NCBI RefSeq assembly: GCF_000010325.1
Contig: NC_009662.1
Span: forward strand, 62,001-126,000
DNA: 64,000 bases
Source: Nitratiruptor sp. SB155-2
Lineage (GTDB): Bacteria; Campylobacterota; Campylobacteria; Campylobacterales; Nitratiruptoraceae
Direction: 5' to 3'
The position numbers were made by a program, and so were the translations under genes. This document shows positions 16,938 to 25,936 of the stretch, in pieces (position 1 is the stretch's first letter; each line of letters begins with the position of its first letter). A model generated the notes under the pieces. It did no database searches, was not told the DNA's origin, and saw only the letters and a program-made list of their open reading frames with translations.

Positions 16938-17183
16938 ATGCTACATATTTTAAAAAAAATTGCAGACTGGATTATAGAGCATGAAAAGAGTGCGGCACTT
17001 GATTGCAGTGTACCCGATGAGATTATCGATGAGTGGCTTGAGACGATTGAAGAGCGAAAACAAGAGATGGAAGAGGAGGGCCACACCGATTCTGAACAGT
17101 ATGAGATGCTTTTAGATCTTGAAAAAAGAGTCAAAGAGATCAAAGAGATGAGGAAAAAGAGGTGCCTTATAAAGAAAAAATAA
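16938..17183 (+). CDS. Small acidic unknown protein
   Basis: An 81-residue charged protein, unrecognised. It has a short N-terminal amphipathic helix (LHILKKIADWIIEHEKS) and then a Glu/Lys-rich predicted coiled coil up to the C-terminus. The gene starts 1 base after the TauE stop and is followed 10 bases later by a small membrane-protein gene, so it belongs to the same transcript. Coding status is supported by this tight spacing and biased composition only. Confidence 0.6.
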   Translation: MLHILKKIADWIIEHEKSAALDCSVPDEIIDEWLETIEERKQEMEEEGHTDSEQYEMLLDLEKRVKEIKEMRKKRCLIKKK

Positions 17184-17193
17184 AGGGTTTTTT

Positions 17194-17430
17194 ATGAAGC
17201 CAAAAAGAAGAGTATTTGGAAAGAGTAAAGAAAACAACCAAAACCTTCACTCAAGAGGGATAGCCGCACTTTTTGCAGCTTTTGGCGCTGTGGCATTTTG
17301 GCGAGGAAGCTGGATGCTTATGGATAGGTATCTTTTTCCAAATAACGATCTATTAAGTGCTGTTGTGAGCATTGTAGGCGGAATTGCGATAATTTTGTTT
17401 TTAAACTATAAATTTGAGGATCTCTTTTGA
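17194..17430 (+). CDS. Small two-helix membrane protein, unknown
   Basis: A 78-residue protein with a basic N-terminus (MKPKRRVFGKSKEN) and two predicted membrane helices (about 24-45 and 53-72). Unrecognised. Its stop overlaps the ClC start by 4 bp, so it is translationally coupled to the channel and could be an accessory subunit; that is only a contextual guess. Confidence 0.6.
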   Translation: MKPKRRVFGKSKENNQNLHSRGIAALFAAFGAVAFWRGSWMLMDRYLFPNNDLLSAVVSIVGGIAIILFLNYKFEDLF

Positions 17431-18697
17431 GCCTATCTATTGATATATCAAAACTAAAATGTATCGGTTATGCCACATTTATCGGTATTGTTATGGGCGT
17501 TTTGATAGCGTTGATGATAAAGCTTCTTTTTTTCATGATAGATCTCTCAAAGGATCTACCGTTTGAGAGTTTTTATCTTGCACCTATCATTTTGCCGCTC
17601 GTTTGGTATCTCAATAGATGGCTTTCAAAAAAAGAGATCGTTTTTCAAGAAGATGAGATCAAAGAGATATATGATTATATAGAATTGAACAAAGATGAAA
17701 AACCGCACTATCTACATTATGTTTTTGCGAAAATTTTTCTTTTTTTTGCGACAGTTTTCGTCGGTGGTTCCGTGGGTCCAGAAAGACAGGGGATTCAACT
17801 GGGAGCCGGGATGTGCCAGTTCTTTGCAAAAGTTTTTTCTTGCAAAGGATTTGATAGAAGAAGTCTGGTTGTAGCGGGCATCGCTGCGGCTTTTTCTGTT
17901 ATTCTTGGAGCACCGATAGCTGCACCTGTTATTGCGATAGAGCTGATGGCGGTGCATATCGTGGTTTATGAGACGCTTCTAGCTGCTACGATAGCAAGTT
18001 TTTTCGCATTTTTAAGTGCGAAGTTTTTGCATATCGATTATCACTATTTTGAGCCTTTGCCACACTTTTTCCCCCAGTATGAATGGTCGCTCTTTTTGCC
18101 CGTTATTCTTGCCGGTCTTTTTTTTGCCTTGCTCTCTTTTGTGATTGTTCGATTTTTTAGAGTGTTATCTTTTTTCAATGTGGCTACTGCAGTCCATCCT
18201 GTTTTGAAAGCAGTTTTTGTAGGTTCTTTTATTATGTTGCTTGGGAGCTACGGATTGACATCTCCTCTTGGGCTTGGAGTCGATGAGATAGAGTCTACAT
18301 TCAAAGCTACAGAGAATGTGGCATGGTATCTGCCGTTACTCAAAATTGTAGCGACTGCTTTTACCTTGGAGTTTGGAGGAGAAGGGGGAGTGTTTACTCC
18401 ACTTTTATATGTTGGCAGCATGAGTGGACACTGGTTCGGCCAGTTCATTGGAGGAAATGCTCCTTTTTTTGCCGCTTTGGGATTTGTCTCTGTTATAGCT
18501 GCAACGATGAGAATACCTGTATCCTCTGCCATACTCGCAGCTGAACTTTTTGGCGTAAAAAGGCCCATTTTGCCTTCATTACCATTTTGATAGCCTATAT
18601 TGTCAACAAAAACCATACCCTTTTTGAAGCGCAAGGAGAAGCGATCAAAAAGTCCGATGCGTTGATAGCTGAGATGAAAAGATTTTTAAAGATGTAA
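17427..18697 (+). CDS. ClC-type chloride channel/antiporter, frameshifted near the C-terminus
   Basis: A ClC-family protein with the glutamate-gate region GSVGPERQGIQLGAG (about residue 115) and the second anion motif GGEGGVFTPLLYVGS (about residue 315). As written the frame stops at 18590 (387 residues), but the frame one base back continues from 18563 to TAA at 18697 and encodes a hydrophobic segment AHFAFITILIAYIVNKNHT and a charged tail, matching the last ClC helix. One extra A in the A5 run at 18557-18561 restores a single 424-residue protein. Residues flanking the gate (Pro-Glu-Arg-Gln) differ from the classical Arg-Glu-Gly-Pro, so ion selectivity is uncertain. Confidence 0.8.
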
Positions 18698-18717
18698 ACC
18701 AAACAAAGGAGCCAAAA

Positions 18718-19764
18718 ATGCCAGATCCAAGATTTTTAAAGCCGTGGCACGGAATACCAAGAGAGGAGATAGACTGGCATCCAACAGTGGATCATGACAA
18801 ATGTATAGGGTGCGCAACATGTGTGACAGGTTGTAACAGGCTCGTGTATAGATACGATTTCGAAAATGAAAAATCGATCGTTTATGATCCGTTAAACTGT
18901 CTTGTAGGATGTACCACTTGCCACAATACTTGCCCGGTGGATGCCATATCCTTTCCGCCATTTGATGTGGTTTTCGATCTGGAGAAAAGAGTGGATGAGC
19001 ATCACGCTGTTGAAGATGATCTTTTTACAAGAAGAGATATTTTGGAATACAAAGAGGCAGAGCCTGCGCCAAAAGAGCAGGCAAAAGTGATGTATAAAGA
19101 GATAAGAGGTGATGTTACAATCCTAAGATGTGATCTTGAAAATTTGCAAAATATACGAGCCGGACGCTATATGGAGCTTGAAATTCCAGGCAAAAACTGG
19201 CTTGGAAGAAGTTATTCCGTTGCGAATGTTCCTTTCAATGACGGATATGTAGAGTTTCACATCAAAAGAGTTCCGGGAGGAAGATTTAGCGAATATGCCT
19301 ACAACGATTTACAAATAGAAGATACCTTCACCGCAAAAGGCCCTTACGGGAAATTTGTATACGATTCGCAAAACAGACTCTATTTCGTAGCTCTTGGTGT
19401 TGGACTTGCACCGCTTGTGGGAATGATAAGAGAGGTACTGTTGCACGATCCACAGAGGGATATCAAACTTTTTTGGGGAGTGAACCGATCAAAAGATTTT
19501 TACTATCTCGATGAGATTAACGAGCTTGCCCAAACATATAAAAATTTTAAACCTGTTTTGGTAGCAAAAGAGTATGATGTGGCATTCAAACTGCCAAAAC
19601 ATGGGCAGTTTTTCAAAAAAAGAGCACTGGAAGCTTTCATAGAAGAGATTTTTGATACCGATAGGGACTACTATATAGCGGGACCTTTTGGAGCATTGAA
19701 TACGTTTAAAAAGGTACTTGTGAAAAACGGAGTGGATGAGAGCAAGATATTTACAGAGATATAA
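18718..19764 (+). CDS. Ferredoxin-domain/FNR-type flavoprotein reductase
   Basis: A 348-residue fusion. The first 90 residues hold two [4Fe-4S] clusters (CIGCATCVTGC at about 29-39 and CLVGCTTCHNTCP at about 61-73). From about residue 125 follows an FAD/NAD(P)-binding module: RSYSVANVP (flavin), GPYGKFV, then ALGVGLAPLVGMI (nucleotide-binding) and YYIAGPFGAL. It is soluble, so it should pass electrons between NAD(P)H and a ferredoxin-like or membrane acceptor. It stands between a ClC gene and a split membrane permease; partner unknown. Confidence 0.82.
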   Translation: MPDPRFLKPWHGIPREEIDWHPTVDHDKCIGCATCVTGCNRLVYRYDFENEKSIVYDPLNCLVGCTTCHNTCPVDAISFPPFDVVFDLEKRVDEHHAVEDDLFTRRDILEYKEAEPAPKEQAKVMYKEIRGDVTILRCDLENLQNIRAGRYMELEIPGKNWLGRSYSVANVPFNDGYVEFHIKRVPGGRFSEYAYNDLQIEDTFTAKGPYGKFVYDSQNRLYFVALGVGLAPLVGMIREVLLHDPQRDIKLFWGVNRSKDFYYLDEINELAQTYKNFKPVLVAKEYDVAFKLPKHGQFFKKRALEAFIEEIFDTDRDYYIAGPFGALNTFKKVLVKNGVDESKIFTEI

Positions 19765-19767
19765 AAA

Positions 19768-20181
19768 ATGATAGAGACACTTTATACATCTTTGAAAAGC
19801 TTTTTCAAGATAACTCCAATGCTCTTAGGCGTTATCGGAATTGTCGGTATTTTCAAAGTTTTTATAACCCCCGATCTGCTTGCATCTTTTTTTACCAAAA
19901 ACCCTTTTTATGATACGTTTATAGGCCTTTTTGCCGGAGCGATTGCCGTTGGCCAAGCGATTGTGAGCTATCTTCTGGGTGGAGAGCTTTTAAGAAGCGG
20001 TGTCTCGCTTTATGGGGTGACAGCGTTTATTTTGGCTTGGGTTACCCTCGGAATCGTACAGTTGCCACTGGAAGCCAGCGTATTGGGTATTCGGTTCACT
20101 GTTTTAAGAAATGTTTTGGCTTTGATTTTTACCTTTTTGGTCACTCTCGCTACTGTCTGGACGCTGGAGCTTTTGGGATGA
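19768..20181 (+). CDS. Split permease (YraQ/UPF0718-like), first half
   Basis: A 137-residue membrane protein with four hydrophobic segments. GLFAGAIAVGQAIVSYLLGGELLRSGVSL and the following TLGIVQLPLEA resemble one half of YraQ/ArsP-like permeases (PF03773), which normally have two such halves in one chain of about 300 residues. The next gene overlaps by 4 bp and encodes a similar second half, so the two probably assemble as one permease. Substrate unknown. The family assignment is by motif resemblance only. Confidence 0.65.
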   Translation: MIETLYTSLKSFFKITPMLLGVIGIVGIFKVFITPDLLASFFTKNPFYDTFIGLFAGAIAVGQAIVSYLLGGELLRSGVSLYGVTAFILAWVTLGIVQLPLEASVLGIRFTVLRNVLALIFTFLVTLATVWTLELLG

Positions 20182-20657
20182 GAGGGAAATGGTTTTTACT
20201 GGCTGTAATTGCAATCTATATTGCTCTTTTTTTCTTGTACCCCCAAAAAGTCACTTTGGCTTTAGAGGAGTCTTTTCATCTTTTGATCAAAATCGCGCCT
20301 ATTTTAGCCCTCGTCGTTTTAATCAATGCGCTTATAAATTTTTTTATAGACCCGAAAACATTGGCAAAACATCTAAGCCGCGAGAGTGGAAAAAAGGCTT
20401 GGATTATCGCACTTCTGGCTGGAGTTTTGAGTCACGGCCCTATGTATGCGTGGTATCCTTTGATAGAGGATTTAAAGAAAAAGGGTCTTCGAGATTCGCT
20501 TATAGCCCTCTTTTTTTATGCAAGGGCTGTAAAACTGCCACTGCTGCCTTTGATGGTACACTATTTTGGGCTAAAATTTACTATAGTTGTCAATATCTAT
20601 ATCGTCGTAGCGGCATTATTGCAAGGGATAATAGTTGAAAAAATTGAAAATAGCTGA
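20178..20657 (+). CDS. Split permease (YraQ/UPF0718-like), second half
   Basis: A 159-residue membrane protein with four or five helices. The segment GVLSHGPMYAWYPLIEDLKKKG followed by FYARAVKLPLLPLM matches the conserved core of YraQ-type permeases. The ATG at 20178 overlaps the upstream stop (ATGA); an open frame extends further upstream inside the first half but lacks a reason for earlier start. It overlaps the K+ channel's TTG start by 23 bp. Confidence 0.65.
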   Translation: MRGKWFLLAVIAIYIALFFLYPQKVTLALEESFHLLIKIAPILALVVLINALINFFIDPKTLAKHLSRESGKKAWIIALLAGVLSHGPMYAWYPLIEDLKKKGLRDSLIALFFYARAVKLPLLPLMVHYFGLKFTIVVNIYIVVAALLQGIIVEKIENS

Positions 20658-21738
20658 TTTTAGCTTAGCCACGCTCTATATTCTTGTATATGTACTTTTC
20701 TTATTTTTGGCCTCCTTGTTCATGGAGTATATCGAGCCAAATAACTTTCAAAATTTTTTTGATAGTTTTTGGTGGTCCATTGTTACAGCAACGACCGTTG
20801 GGTATGGAGATATAGTCCCTCATACTTTTGTGGGAAAAATTATCGCTCTTTTGATCATAATTGGCGGTGTAATTGCAGTGGCAGTTTTTACAGCGACCAT
20901 GACAAGCAAACTGGTAGCCATGAGTATCTTTTCAAAAAAGGATTATGAGATGTTAGACTCCTTGAACAAGCACCTTGTTATTTGTGGATTCAAAACACCC
21001 AGAATTGAGGTGCTAAGAAGTTTTCAAGCCCATTATGGTGACAATATCGTCATCATATATCCAGAACTTGTTCCAGAACTCAAAAAGATCTTGGAGGAGT
21101 ACAATCTCAAATGGGCACAAGGCGAATACAATGATGAAGCTGTTTTGAAAGAAGCCCATATAGAAAGGGCGGATAAAGTGATGATTTTGAATTTGCATGA
21201 TGAGTTTGCAGACGCAAGGGTACTGGAAACTGTCATAGTGATTCGCTCATTGAATCCCCATGTCTATATTACAGCAGAAATCATCGATCCAAAGTATGAA
21301 AACTACCTTATCAAAAGTAAATGCAACGAGATTATCATGAGCGAAGAGTACAACAGGTTTTTGCTTTCAAAATCTGTCACAGAGCCTGGTATGTCCAAGG
21401 TTATCCGGAAGCTTCTTAGAACGCAAAATATCCATATCCAAACGAAACACTCCTATGTAGGAATCTCTTATAAAGCGGCTTTTGAGGAGAGTTTGCAAAA
21501 AGGGGAGATACTCATAGGCATCGTAAAAAACTATATAACGGAGAGTGAACTGAAAAAGATTGTTTTAAAAAAGCTGCAGTTTGGAGGTGATGTGGAAAAG
21601 TATAAAAAGCTTCTCACAAAAATCAAAAGAAACGAAGTTGAGATGGAAGTGGTCATCAATCCGGATGATGATATGATCATTCCAGAATTTGCTGCTTTGA
21701 TAGTTATGGAGAGGAAACATGGAAAATCCGATATTTGA
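20635..21738 (+). CDS. Potassium channel with RCK/TrkA domains
   Basis: A 367-residue two-helix channel. The selectivity filter TVGYGD is at residues 54-59 between helices at about 12-30 and 70-92. From residue 105 a TrkA-N-like RCK domain follows (HLVICGFKTPR, AHIERADKVMILNLHDE), and residues 265-367 form a TrkA-C-like tail. The start is TTG at 20635, because no ATG lies before the first helix. It probably sets membrane potential or K+ flux in response to a ligand bound by the RCK domain. The next gene overlaps by 20 bp. Confidence 0.85.
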   Translation: MKKLKIADFSLATLYILVYVLFLFLASLFMEYIEPNNFQNFFDSFWWSIVTATTVGYGDIVPHTFVGKIIALLIIIGGVIAVAVFTATMTSKLVAMSIFSKKDYEMLDSLNKHLVICGFKTPRIEVLRSFQAHYGDNIVIIYPELVPELKKILEEYNLKWAQGEYNDEAVLKEAHIERADKVMILNLHDEFADARVLETVIVIRSLNPHVYITAEIIDPKYENYLIKSKCNEIIMSEEYNRFLLSKSVTEPGMSKVIRKLLRTQNIHIQTKHSYVGISYKAAFEESLQKGEILIGIVKNYITESELKKIVLKKLQFGGDVEKYKKLLTKIKRNEVEMEVVINPDDDMIIPEFAALIVMERKHGKSDI

Positions 21739-22165
21739 AGGTTTGAACGAAGAGGAAAAGAGAAGTTTTTTGTCTCTTTTTACAAAAAAAGAGGTGCAAA
21801 AAGGTGATGTGATAAAACAAGAGGGGGATCGCTTAAAAAAGGGTTTCTTTTTAGAAAACGGAAGGCTTGTTGTAAAAAAACATTCTTCTGAAGGAGAGAT
21901 AGAGGTCGCTACTATCAGTGACAGCAGTCTCTTTTTCTCTCTTACTTGCCTTGTTGATGGAGGGAAAAGTTTAACGACGGTAGAAGCTCAAGAAAACTCC
22001 ACTATCTTAGAGATTTCGCAAAAGGAGTTTTTTGCTTTTTGTCAAAAAAATCCAGCAACTGGCGTAAAAATTCTAAAAAACATAACCTTGCTTCTTGCAA
22101 AATATCTAAGAAAAAGCGATGAAAAAATTGTCCAAATGTATAAAACTTTAGAAGAGGTGCTGTGA
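21719..22165 (+). CDS. Stand-alone cyclic-nucleotide-binding domain protein
   Basis: A 148-residue protein made of one CNB/cupin domain (residues 8-130, with the beta-roll segment GDVIKQEGDRLKKGFFLENGRLVV) and a final helix. There is no helix-turn-helix, so it is not a Crp-type DNA binder. The phosphate-binding Arg/Glu motif of true cAMP sites is not obvious, so the ligand is unknown. It overlaps the K+ channel gene and is coupled (TGATG) to the globin-sensor gene; it may supply the regulatory domain that other channels carry in cis. Confidence 0.75.
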   Translation: MENPIFEGLNEEEKRSFLSLFTKKEVQKGDVIKQEGDRLKKGFFLENGRLVVKKHSSEGEIEVATISDSSLFFSLTCLVDGGKSLTTVEAQENSTILEISQKEFFAFCQKNPATGVKILKNITLLLAKYLRKSDEKIVQMYKTLEEVL

Positions 22166-23259
22166 TGAATGCAAAAATTGAACTGGTAAAAGAGATCTAC
22201 CAACTGCAAGACAATGATCTGCAAGAAAGAAAAAAAGCATTAAAGAAAATAGAACCCTATGTAGATGAGATAATGGATCAGTTTTATAAGAGGCTTTTGC
22301 AAAAAGAGGATTTTGCCAAATTTATTTCTGTAGAGAGAATTCCAGAACTCAAAAGAAAACAGATCAAGTTTCTTGTCCAGCTTCTTTCAGAGCCTTTTGA
22401 TGAAAAACTCTATAAAAGAATCGCAAAAGTGGCTATTGTACACTACCATATACAACTAGATCCCATCTATATGTCCTATGGATACCATATTTTAAGTGAA
22501 CTTATATTGGCGCAATCACAAAAAGATCCCTCTATTTTGCCCTATCTGAAACTGATTATCAAATATTTGAAAGTTTCAGAGGAGATTATGAAAGAGGAGT
22601 ATTTTGCACAAAAAATGCTTGCCGAGTCTCCATATAGGGCGAACGATCTCTTTATCGCGGTCAATAGCCTTCATATGGCATATATCCGATGCAAAAGCTC
22701 CTTTGAGAATTTGAGGGTGGATGAAAAAGCAAAAGAGCTTTTTGAAAAGAGCTTGGAGGAGTTAAAAGAGTACAAAGATGTCTTGGAAGAGGCCGGATTT
22801 CATCTTGCAACCATTAAACGATTTTGTACACAGTTTTCCAATGAACCAAATGAGAAGAATTTAGAGGCGTTGAAAAATGCCATTGTAAAGCCTTTGAATA
22901 ACGTCAACGTTACCGCCTATCTCTCTTTGACAAGCTCCCTTGCCACCATGCGTGCGATGACAGATATCGTCTATAAAAGAACTATTGTAAATGAAAAAGA
23001 GTTAACAATAAAGAGCGTACAGCACAAAATATTTACACTGTTCAGTGAAAATTACGGCTGGGCAATATCGGATATAGAGTTTTTAGACAAGGAGCCCGAA
23101 TCCGGATACGAGATAGTGAAGTATATGGCTTTTCGTGAAAAGATATTTTTCCTCTGTATCAATGTCAGAGATGTTATCAACAAGTTATATGTTGTTGAAG
23201 GAATCGATCTTTTGGCTGAAGCCATGAAGCTGACACTCTATAACAGAAGCAAGGAGTAG
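22165..23259 (+). CDS. Globin-coupled sensor (protoglobin domain) with unknown output
   Basis: A 364-residue cytoplasmic protein. Residues 1-155 match the protoglobin/globin-sensor fold; the proximal-heme signature reads HYHIQLDPIYMSYGY, in register with the family pattern HxxIxLxPxWY. Residues 160-364 are helical then mixed alpha/beta and match no output domain that I recognise; it is not a methyl-acceptor, kinase or GGDEF domain. It likely binds heme and senses O2, NO or CO. ATG at 22165 overlaps the CNB stop (TGATG). The small unknown gene and feoAB follow. Confidence 0.75.
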   Translation: MNAKIELVKEIYQLQDNDLQERKKALKKIEPYVDEIMDQFYKRLLQKEDFAKFISVERIPELKRKQIKFLVQLLSEPFDEKLYKRIAKVAIVHYHIQLDPIYMSYGYHILSELILAQSQKDPSILPYLKLIIKYLKVSEEIMKEEYFAQKMLAESPYRANDLFIAVNSLHMAYIRCKSSFENLRVDEKAKELFEKSLEELKEYKDVLEEAGFHLATIKRFCTQFSNEPNEKNLEALKNAIVKPLNNVNVTAYLSLTSSLATMRAMTDIVYKRTIVNEKELTIKSVQHKIFTLFSENYGWAISDIEFLDKEPESGYEIVKYMAFREKIFFLCINVRDVINKLYVVEGIDLLAEAMKLTLYNRSKE

Positions 23260-23260
23260 G

Positions 23261-23581
23261 ATGAGTTTAGAATATTGTTATCCTCTTAAAGAGGGCGAAA
23301 TACTTCATGAAGAGCATGATGAGTGGCCTTTGTTTGATGTAACGATCCATGGAAGTGATACGGAGCGGGTGAAACTGGCCAAAAGGCTTGTCTGTTCTGT
23401 CAAACATATGCCGCTTCGATTGAGAATTCACTATGAAAAGGATGCAGTAAAATCGATCGAAAAGGGTGTGGGGAAAGATCCAACGTTAGAGTGTCAAGGC
23501 AAAATCTTGGCTGAGGGGCTTGTGAGTGCAGAGGAACTGACACAGATTTTTGAAAGGCTTTTGGAACAAAACAATGAGTAG
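23261..23581 (+). CDS. Small unknown protein preceding FeoA, thioredoxin-like in its C-terminus
   Basis: A 106-residue cytoplasmic protein. The second half (DPTLECQGKILAEGLVSAEELTQIF) resembles the last strand-helix unit of thioredoxin-like proteins, but no CXXC is present; Cys residues occur singly (YCYP, LVCSV, LECQ). I cannot name a family. It begins 1 base after the globin-sensor stop and overlaps feoA, which ties it to iron uptake. Confidence 0.6.
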   Translation: MSLEYCYPLKEGEILHEEHDEWPLFDVTIHGSDTERVKLAKRLVCSVKHMPLRLRIHYEKDAVKSIEKGVGKDPTLECQGKILAEGLVSAEELTQIFERLLEQNNE

Positions 23582-23828
23582 AAGGCTCCTGTCTCAGATG
23601 AAACCAAAAGAGCGAGGGATCATCAAAAAAATCGGCGATATTGGTGAGCTGAAACGACGGCTTTTAGAACTTGGTGCGCTTACAAAGGTTCCTATAGAGG
23701 TGGTTCGGATAGCTCCTTTTGGTGATCCCATCGAGATAAAAATAGGCAATACCTATTTGGCGCTGCGTAAAAGCGAAGCAAACAAAATTGAGGTGGAACT
23801 TTTTAAGGATAAAGCATGTTCACCGTAG
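23574..23828 (+). CDS. feoA: Ferrous iron transport protein A
   Basis: An 84-residue SH3-like FeoA protein: LSQMKPKERGIIKKIG, then LKRRLLELGALTKVPIEVVRIAPFGDPIEIKIG and an ALRKSEANKIEVE ending, the standard FeoA core. It assists the FeoB GTPase-permease. ATG at 23574 is chosen since it overlaps the previous stop and begins the domain; the longer frame from 23550 has no support. It overlaps feoB by 13 bp. Confidence 0.92.
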   Translation: MSRRLLSQMKPKERGIIKKIGDIGELKRRLLELGALTKVPIEVVRIAPFGDPIEIKIGNTYLALRKSEANKIEVELFKDKACSP

Positions 23829-25936
23829 CATTTGTCGGCAATCCCAATGTAGGTAAAACGGCACTCATCAACGATATTGCCGGAAGCGATCTACAAGTAG
23901 GTAACTGGCCTGGGGTGACGGTAGAGAAAAAAGAGGTGACATTTACCTATCACGATGAGAAGATCCATCTTGTTGATCTTCCAGGGACCTATACTCTCAC
24001 ACCATATTCACTGGAAGAGAAGATTACAAGAAATGTTATCTGCTCCGAACAGATTGATGGCATTATCAATGTTGTGGATGTTACGGATATCAGACGTAAC
24101 ATGTATTTGACATTAGAACTCGTTGATCTGCAAAAGCCTTTGGTTGTAGCGCTGAATATGTTCGACGAATTTACCAAAAGAGGGTATGCGCTTGATATTG
24201 AGAGATTAGAGGCAATCTTGGGTGCCCCTTGTGTACCCACGATAGGATCCAAGGGAATAGGGACGAAGAGGCTTGTTAAAGAGATGTATGACGCAATCAA
24301 AGAGGAAAGAAAACCAAAAGTCATTCCTTATCAAGAGCATATTGAAAAAGAGATAGCCTTTTTGATCAAAAAGATGGAGAGGGAAGATTGCCAGTTAAAA
24401 AGATTTTTTGCCATAAAGCTTTTAGAAGAAGATGAATTTGCCACTAAGAGAGTAGAGCAGATGGACCCTTCTATCGTGCAGGCAGCCAAGGAGGCAAGAG
24501 AGCGGTTGCAACGACATTTTGGCATGAGTGTCAAAGAGTTCATCGTACAAGACAGATATCAAAAAATAGACAAGATTTTAGATGAGGTGCTCAAAAAACC
24601 GTTGATTGATAGAGTCCTTTTGAGTGATAAAATCGACAATTTCGCACTGCATCAATGGTTTGGCATTCCTCTTTTTGTAGTGATTATGTTTTTGATGTTT
24701 AAGATAACCTTCGATGGCAGTGCTCCGATAGTGGATTGGATGAGTGGATTTTTCGAAAACTTTTTAGGGCCTCATCTAAGAGCTTCCATGCATCCCTTGC
24801 CGCCTTGGATGGTTTCGCTGCTTGTAGATGGAGTTCTGAGTGGCGTGGGGCTGGTTCTTTCTTTTTTACCCCTTTTAGCCTTTTTATACTTTTTCATGGC
24901 TCTTTTGGAAGAGAGCGGCTATATGGCAAGAGTGAGCTTTTTGCTTGATAGGTTGGCTGCTGGGCTTGGAGTGAAGGGAAATGCCTTTATATCTTTGATT
25001 GTCGGATTTGGCTGCAATGTACCGGCAGTCTATTCTACAAGAACTTTAAGTTCGCTTCGAGAGCGCATAATCGTGACATTGATGATTCCGTTTATGAGCT
25101 GCAGTGCGAGATTGCCTATCTATGCCCTTTTTACCGCACTCTTTTTTAGGCATCATCAGGCTTTGATCATTTTATCGATGTACCTGTTGGGAATTATTGT
25201 TGCATTGGCGATTGGATTTTTGGCGAACAAGCTTTTGCCAATGCAAGATTCAAAACCTTTTTTTCTAGAACTCCCTACCTATCATATGCCGACGTTCCAT
25301 GCAATATGGCGGTCGATGAAACCAAGACTTGCCGATTTTATTACGCGAGCCGGTACCGTGATTGTCGCAGCTTCCATAGTTGTATGGGCCATTATGAGCC
25401 TGCCTCCTTCATCCACTCCTCAAACATCCTATTTGGCAAGAACTGCTCAAAAGATTGCTCCCCTTTTTAAGCCTCTTGGTTTTGGTGAGCATTGGGAGCC
25501 TGTAGCGGCACTCATTCCTGGGACTTTAGCCAAAGAGGTGGTGATAGGCTCTCTTGGAACTATTTATGGTGTGGAAAATGCGAAAAAAAAGGTAGCTAAA
25601 ACTTCATGGCTCGATGATCTTTGGGATCAAGTAAAAGCGTTGGGAAGAGCGTTAAAAGATTCGATACTCAATATAACAACCCTGCAGATTGCTTCCCTGC
25701 AAAGTGAGCAAACCTCAAGCCTGCTGATGCAAAAACTGCGTAGTCAGATTGCCACACCAGCTGCTGCACTATCCTATATGATTTTTGTTTTGCTCTATAT
25801 TCCATGTGTCTCAACAATGGCGGCCATCAAAGAAGAGTTTGGCTGGAAACTTATGGTGTTTGAAGTGCTGTTTTTGCCGGTTTTAGCCTATTTTATTACC
25901 TTTTTTCTCTACTCGGTAGTAAAATATTTTCTTTAG
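23816..25936 (+). CDS. feoB: Ferrous iron transporter FeoB
   Basis: A 706-residue FeoB. The N-terminal G domain shows G1 GNPNVGKTALIN (7-18), switch region GNWPGVTVEKKE, G3 DLPGTYTL and G4 NMFDE; a helical GDI domain follows, then two gate regions with conserved Cys in GFGCNVPA and SCSARLPIY. FeoB imports Fe2+ through the inner membrane and is the main iron route in microaerobes. It closes the long plus-strand run and converges with nosD, overlapping by 4 bp. Confidence 0.95.
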   Translation: MFTVAFVGNPNVGKTALINDIAGSDLQVGNWPGVTVEKKEVTFTYHDEKIHLVDLPGTYTLTPYSLEEKITRNVICSEQIDGIINVVDVTDIRRNMYLTLELVDLQKPLVVALNMFDEFTKRGYALDIERLEAILGAPCVPTIGSKGIGTKRLVKEMYDAIKEERKPKVIPYQEHIEKEIAFLIKKMEREDCQLKRFFAIKLLEEDEFATKRVEQMDPSIVQAAKEARERLQRHFGMSVKEFIVQDRYQKIDKILDEVLKKPLIDRVLLSDKIDNFALHQWFGIPLFVVIMFLMFKITFDGSAPIVDWMSGFFENFLGPHLRASMHPLPPWMVSLLVDGVLSGVGLVLSFLPLLAFLYFFMALLEESGYMARVSFLLDRLAAGLGVKGNAFISLIVGFGCNVPAVYSTRTLSSLRERIIVTLMIPFMSCSARLPIYALFTALFFRHHQALIILSMYLLGIIVALAIGFLANKLLPMQDSKPFFLELPTYHMPTFHAIWRSMKPRLADFITRAGTVIVAASIVVWAIMSLPPSSTPQTSYLARTAQKIAPLFKPLGFGEHWEPVAALIPGTLAKEVVIGSLGTIYGVENAKKKVAKTSWLDDLWDQVKALGRALKDSILNITTLQIASLQSEQTSSLLMQKLRSQIATPAAALSYMIFVLLYIPCVSTMAAIKEEFGWKLMVFEVLFLPVLAYFITFFLYSVVKYFL

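Noticed and set aside
18555-18563. Programmed -1 frameshift in the ClC gene
   Set aside because: The heptamer A-AAA-AGG lacks good A-site re-pairing and no stimulatory hairpin is evident, so a homopolymer indel is preferred.
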